Positions 62,611 through 64,000 of a DNA stretch of 64,000 bases are shown here, piece by piece. The stretch comes from Pipra filicauda. Taxonomy: Eukaryota > Chordata > Aves > Passeriformes > Pipridae. Below the pieces are notes generated by a model, which saw only the letters and a program-made list of their open reading frames with translations, did no database searches and had not been told where the DNA came from. Position 1 is the first letter of the stretch; every line of letters begins with the position of its first letter. Both the position numbers and the translations under genes were made by a program. The stretch is taken from assembly GCF_003945595.2 (NCBI RefSeq), contig NW_024104319.1:1240001-1304000 (forward strand). Direction: 5' to 3'.

Positions 62611-62638
<28 letters not shown>
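62527..62638. repeat. T/G-rich low-complexity tract ending in a 28-T run
   Basis: A stretch of ttttg and ggtttt units about 80 bp long leads into an uninterrupted run of 28 T at 62,611-62,638. It may be a degenerate poly-A tail of a minus-strand retroposed copy, but no body was recognised beside it. Confidence 0.8.
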
Positions 62639-62641
<3 letters not shown>

Positions 62642-62940
62642 AGAACTTTAATTTCAAGGTTTAAAAGGTCATCAGAACTTCTTCTTTGGAAATAGAGCAA
62701 TATTTCAAAACAGTTATGGCTAAATGAAAGGATAATCTGAGAAGGATCAAATCAAAATTTTGGAAGAAAAAAATCAGAATCAGTATACAAATACACATGA
62801 GTCAATATTGGGAAGATAGCCATACCATCATAGGAGCTGAGGGTGGCAGGCCATCAGAAAATTTATGAATCAGCAACATGATGTTTTTGCCAAAGACAGT
62901 TTCTAATAGTGTAATATTACTGGGAAGTAATTAGGCTGTC

Positions 62941-63340
62941 CTATCTCATCCTGTCAAGGCCTCTGCCAGTCTCTTGCATCCTATTTTGGACACAACTGAA
63001 ACACAGAGTCCAAAGGAGAAAAGGAAGACTGTTCAGAGATTTGGAAACATAAGCTACAGGAGAGGATGAAGACACTGACTTAGTCAATTCAGAAAAGGGA
63101 AACCTGAGGAAAGAGACAGGCATCACCACAGTTCACTTTGCCTAAAAAAGGTAGTTAACAAATTAAAAGGTCATCAAGTTATGGTCCACAGCTTGGGGAC
63201 AAGAAGACATCAGGTCAGCTTGCAACAGCAGGTATTTTAGGTATGAGGGGAAGCTAAGATTGAAAGGAAAGAAGAAGGGATGGATTCCCCTGGATCACTG
63301 TACAGTCTCCACCACTGAATTTAAGACACCATTAGCCTGA
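62941..63340 (+). mobile_element. possible very old CR1/L3-type LINE remnant
   Basis: Phrases such as ggacacaactgaaacacaga, aggtatgaggggaagctaag and ctgtacagtctccaccactg occur in the order expected of an ancient CR1-type 3' region, but the match is weak and judged by eye only. Confidence 0.3.
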
Positions 63341-64000
63341 TTTCTCAGGTATCATTTTGGTGTACTTCTGCTTTGGGACAAGAATCAGATTTCCCCAGAC
63401 CCAGCAGGTCTTTTTAGCTGTAATAACCAAATGGTTTCACACTACAAGTACCTGCTTCTTCAGGTGAGAAGACAGTAACTGGAGACAGACACACGGCTGT
63501 TAAGAGAGGCTGTGTGTGCTTGGCAAAACCTGGACACAAAGCACACCTGGTCCTTCTGCCACTGAGCTCTCACCACACCTTGTAGCTGCCTGTGAGCCAC
63601 TTGAATGGTTTCCCTGATAGCCCCAAGGTTAAGGCTCCTGTTTCCTCTCTTGAAGACACAAATGTATAACCTGTGCCTAGATGTGTCCTGCTAATGTTTT
63701 CTACTGCACATTTCCTTGTTGCAACACATATGGTTTTTCAACCTGTGATGCCTAAACCATCATCTGCCTACCATTCTTCTCAGGCTATATTCTTAAGGAA
63801 AGGATGATCAAAAAAATGGCTTGTTTTAGACAGTAAAGTACAATACTACATACTACCCTGTATTCAGACCAAAAAAAAAAAAAGGCAAAAAGGAAGAAAG
63901 CTCTGTTTTTTATAAACTGTGTTAGAAATCATGGACAAAAACATGCAAGGTGCTTCAAACCGGTATTTCCTACTATAATACTGTCAGTTGAATTGTCAAA
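63341..64000. other. no gene seen
   Basis: No exon or repeat recognised except a poly-A run at about 63,870. Confidence 0.5.

Overview
The window looks like nuclear DNA from a bird. The evidence is several 3'-anchored CR1 LINE copies on both strands with the usual avian CR1 3' end, endogenous-retrovirus LTRs of a type common in birds, spliced vertebrate genes with GT-AG introns, and sparse coding sequence in a fairly AT-rich background. No species can be named from the sequence alone. Nothing bacterial, and no CRISPR array, operon or tRNA gene, was seen.

Layout. Bases 1 to about 16,300 hold no gene I can support, only CR1 and LTR remnants and one retrovirus-like LTR/leader at about 10,960-12,240. 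Bases 16,466-20,808 carry a complete five-exon KLHL10 gene on the minus strand (622 codons, all splice sites GT-AG, no frame damage). About 900 bp away, across a CpG-rich divergent promoter, lie the first coding exons of an NT5C3-family nucleotidase gene on the plus strand (21,716-21,959). The head-to-head KLHL10/NT5C3B pair is, as I recall it, also the mammalian arrangement. I could not find the remaining NT5C3 exons, including the one coding the catalytic DxDxT motif. From 22,866 to beyond the right edge, the minus strand carries the last five coding exons of a TIKI metalloprotease gene (best call TRABD2A). Its N-terminal exons lie past base 64,000 or were not recognised.

Function. The three genes are unrelated: KLHL10 is a CUL3 substrate adaptor of spermatids, NT5C3B is a cytosolic nucleotidase acting on m7GMP and related nucleotides, and TIKI proteins are membrane-anchored proteases that inactivate Wnt ligands. 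The main puzzle is the junction near 22 kb, where an NT5C3-like 5' end runs tail-on into the 3' end of TRABD2A. This could be a real chromosomal rearrangement, a retained paralogous block, exons nested in TRABD2A introns that I missed, or an assembly join. I found no convincing undescribed system. The other points of interest are the junction, the palindrome-rich divergent promoter, a 58-bp tandem repeat overlapping the KLHL10 stop, a solo LTR with intact target-site duplication, and a decayed, frameshifted ORF near 61 kb.
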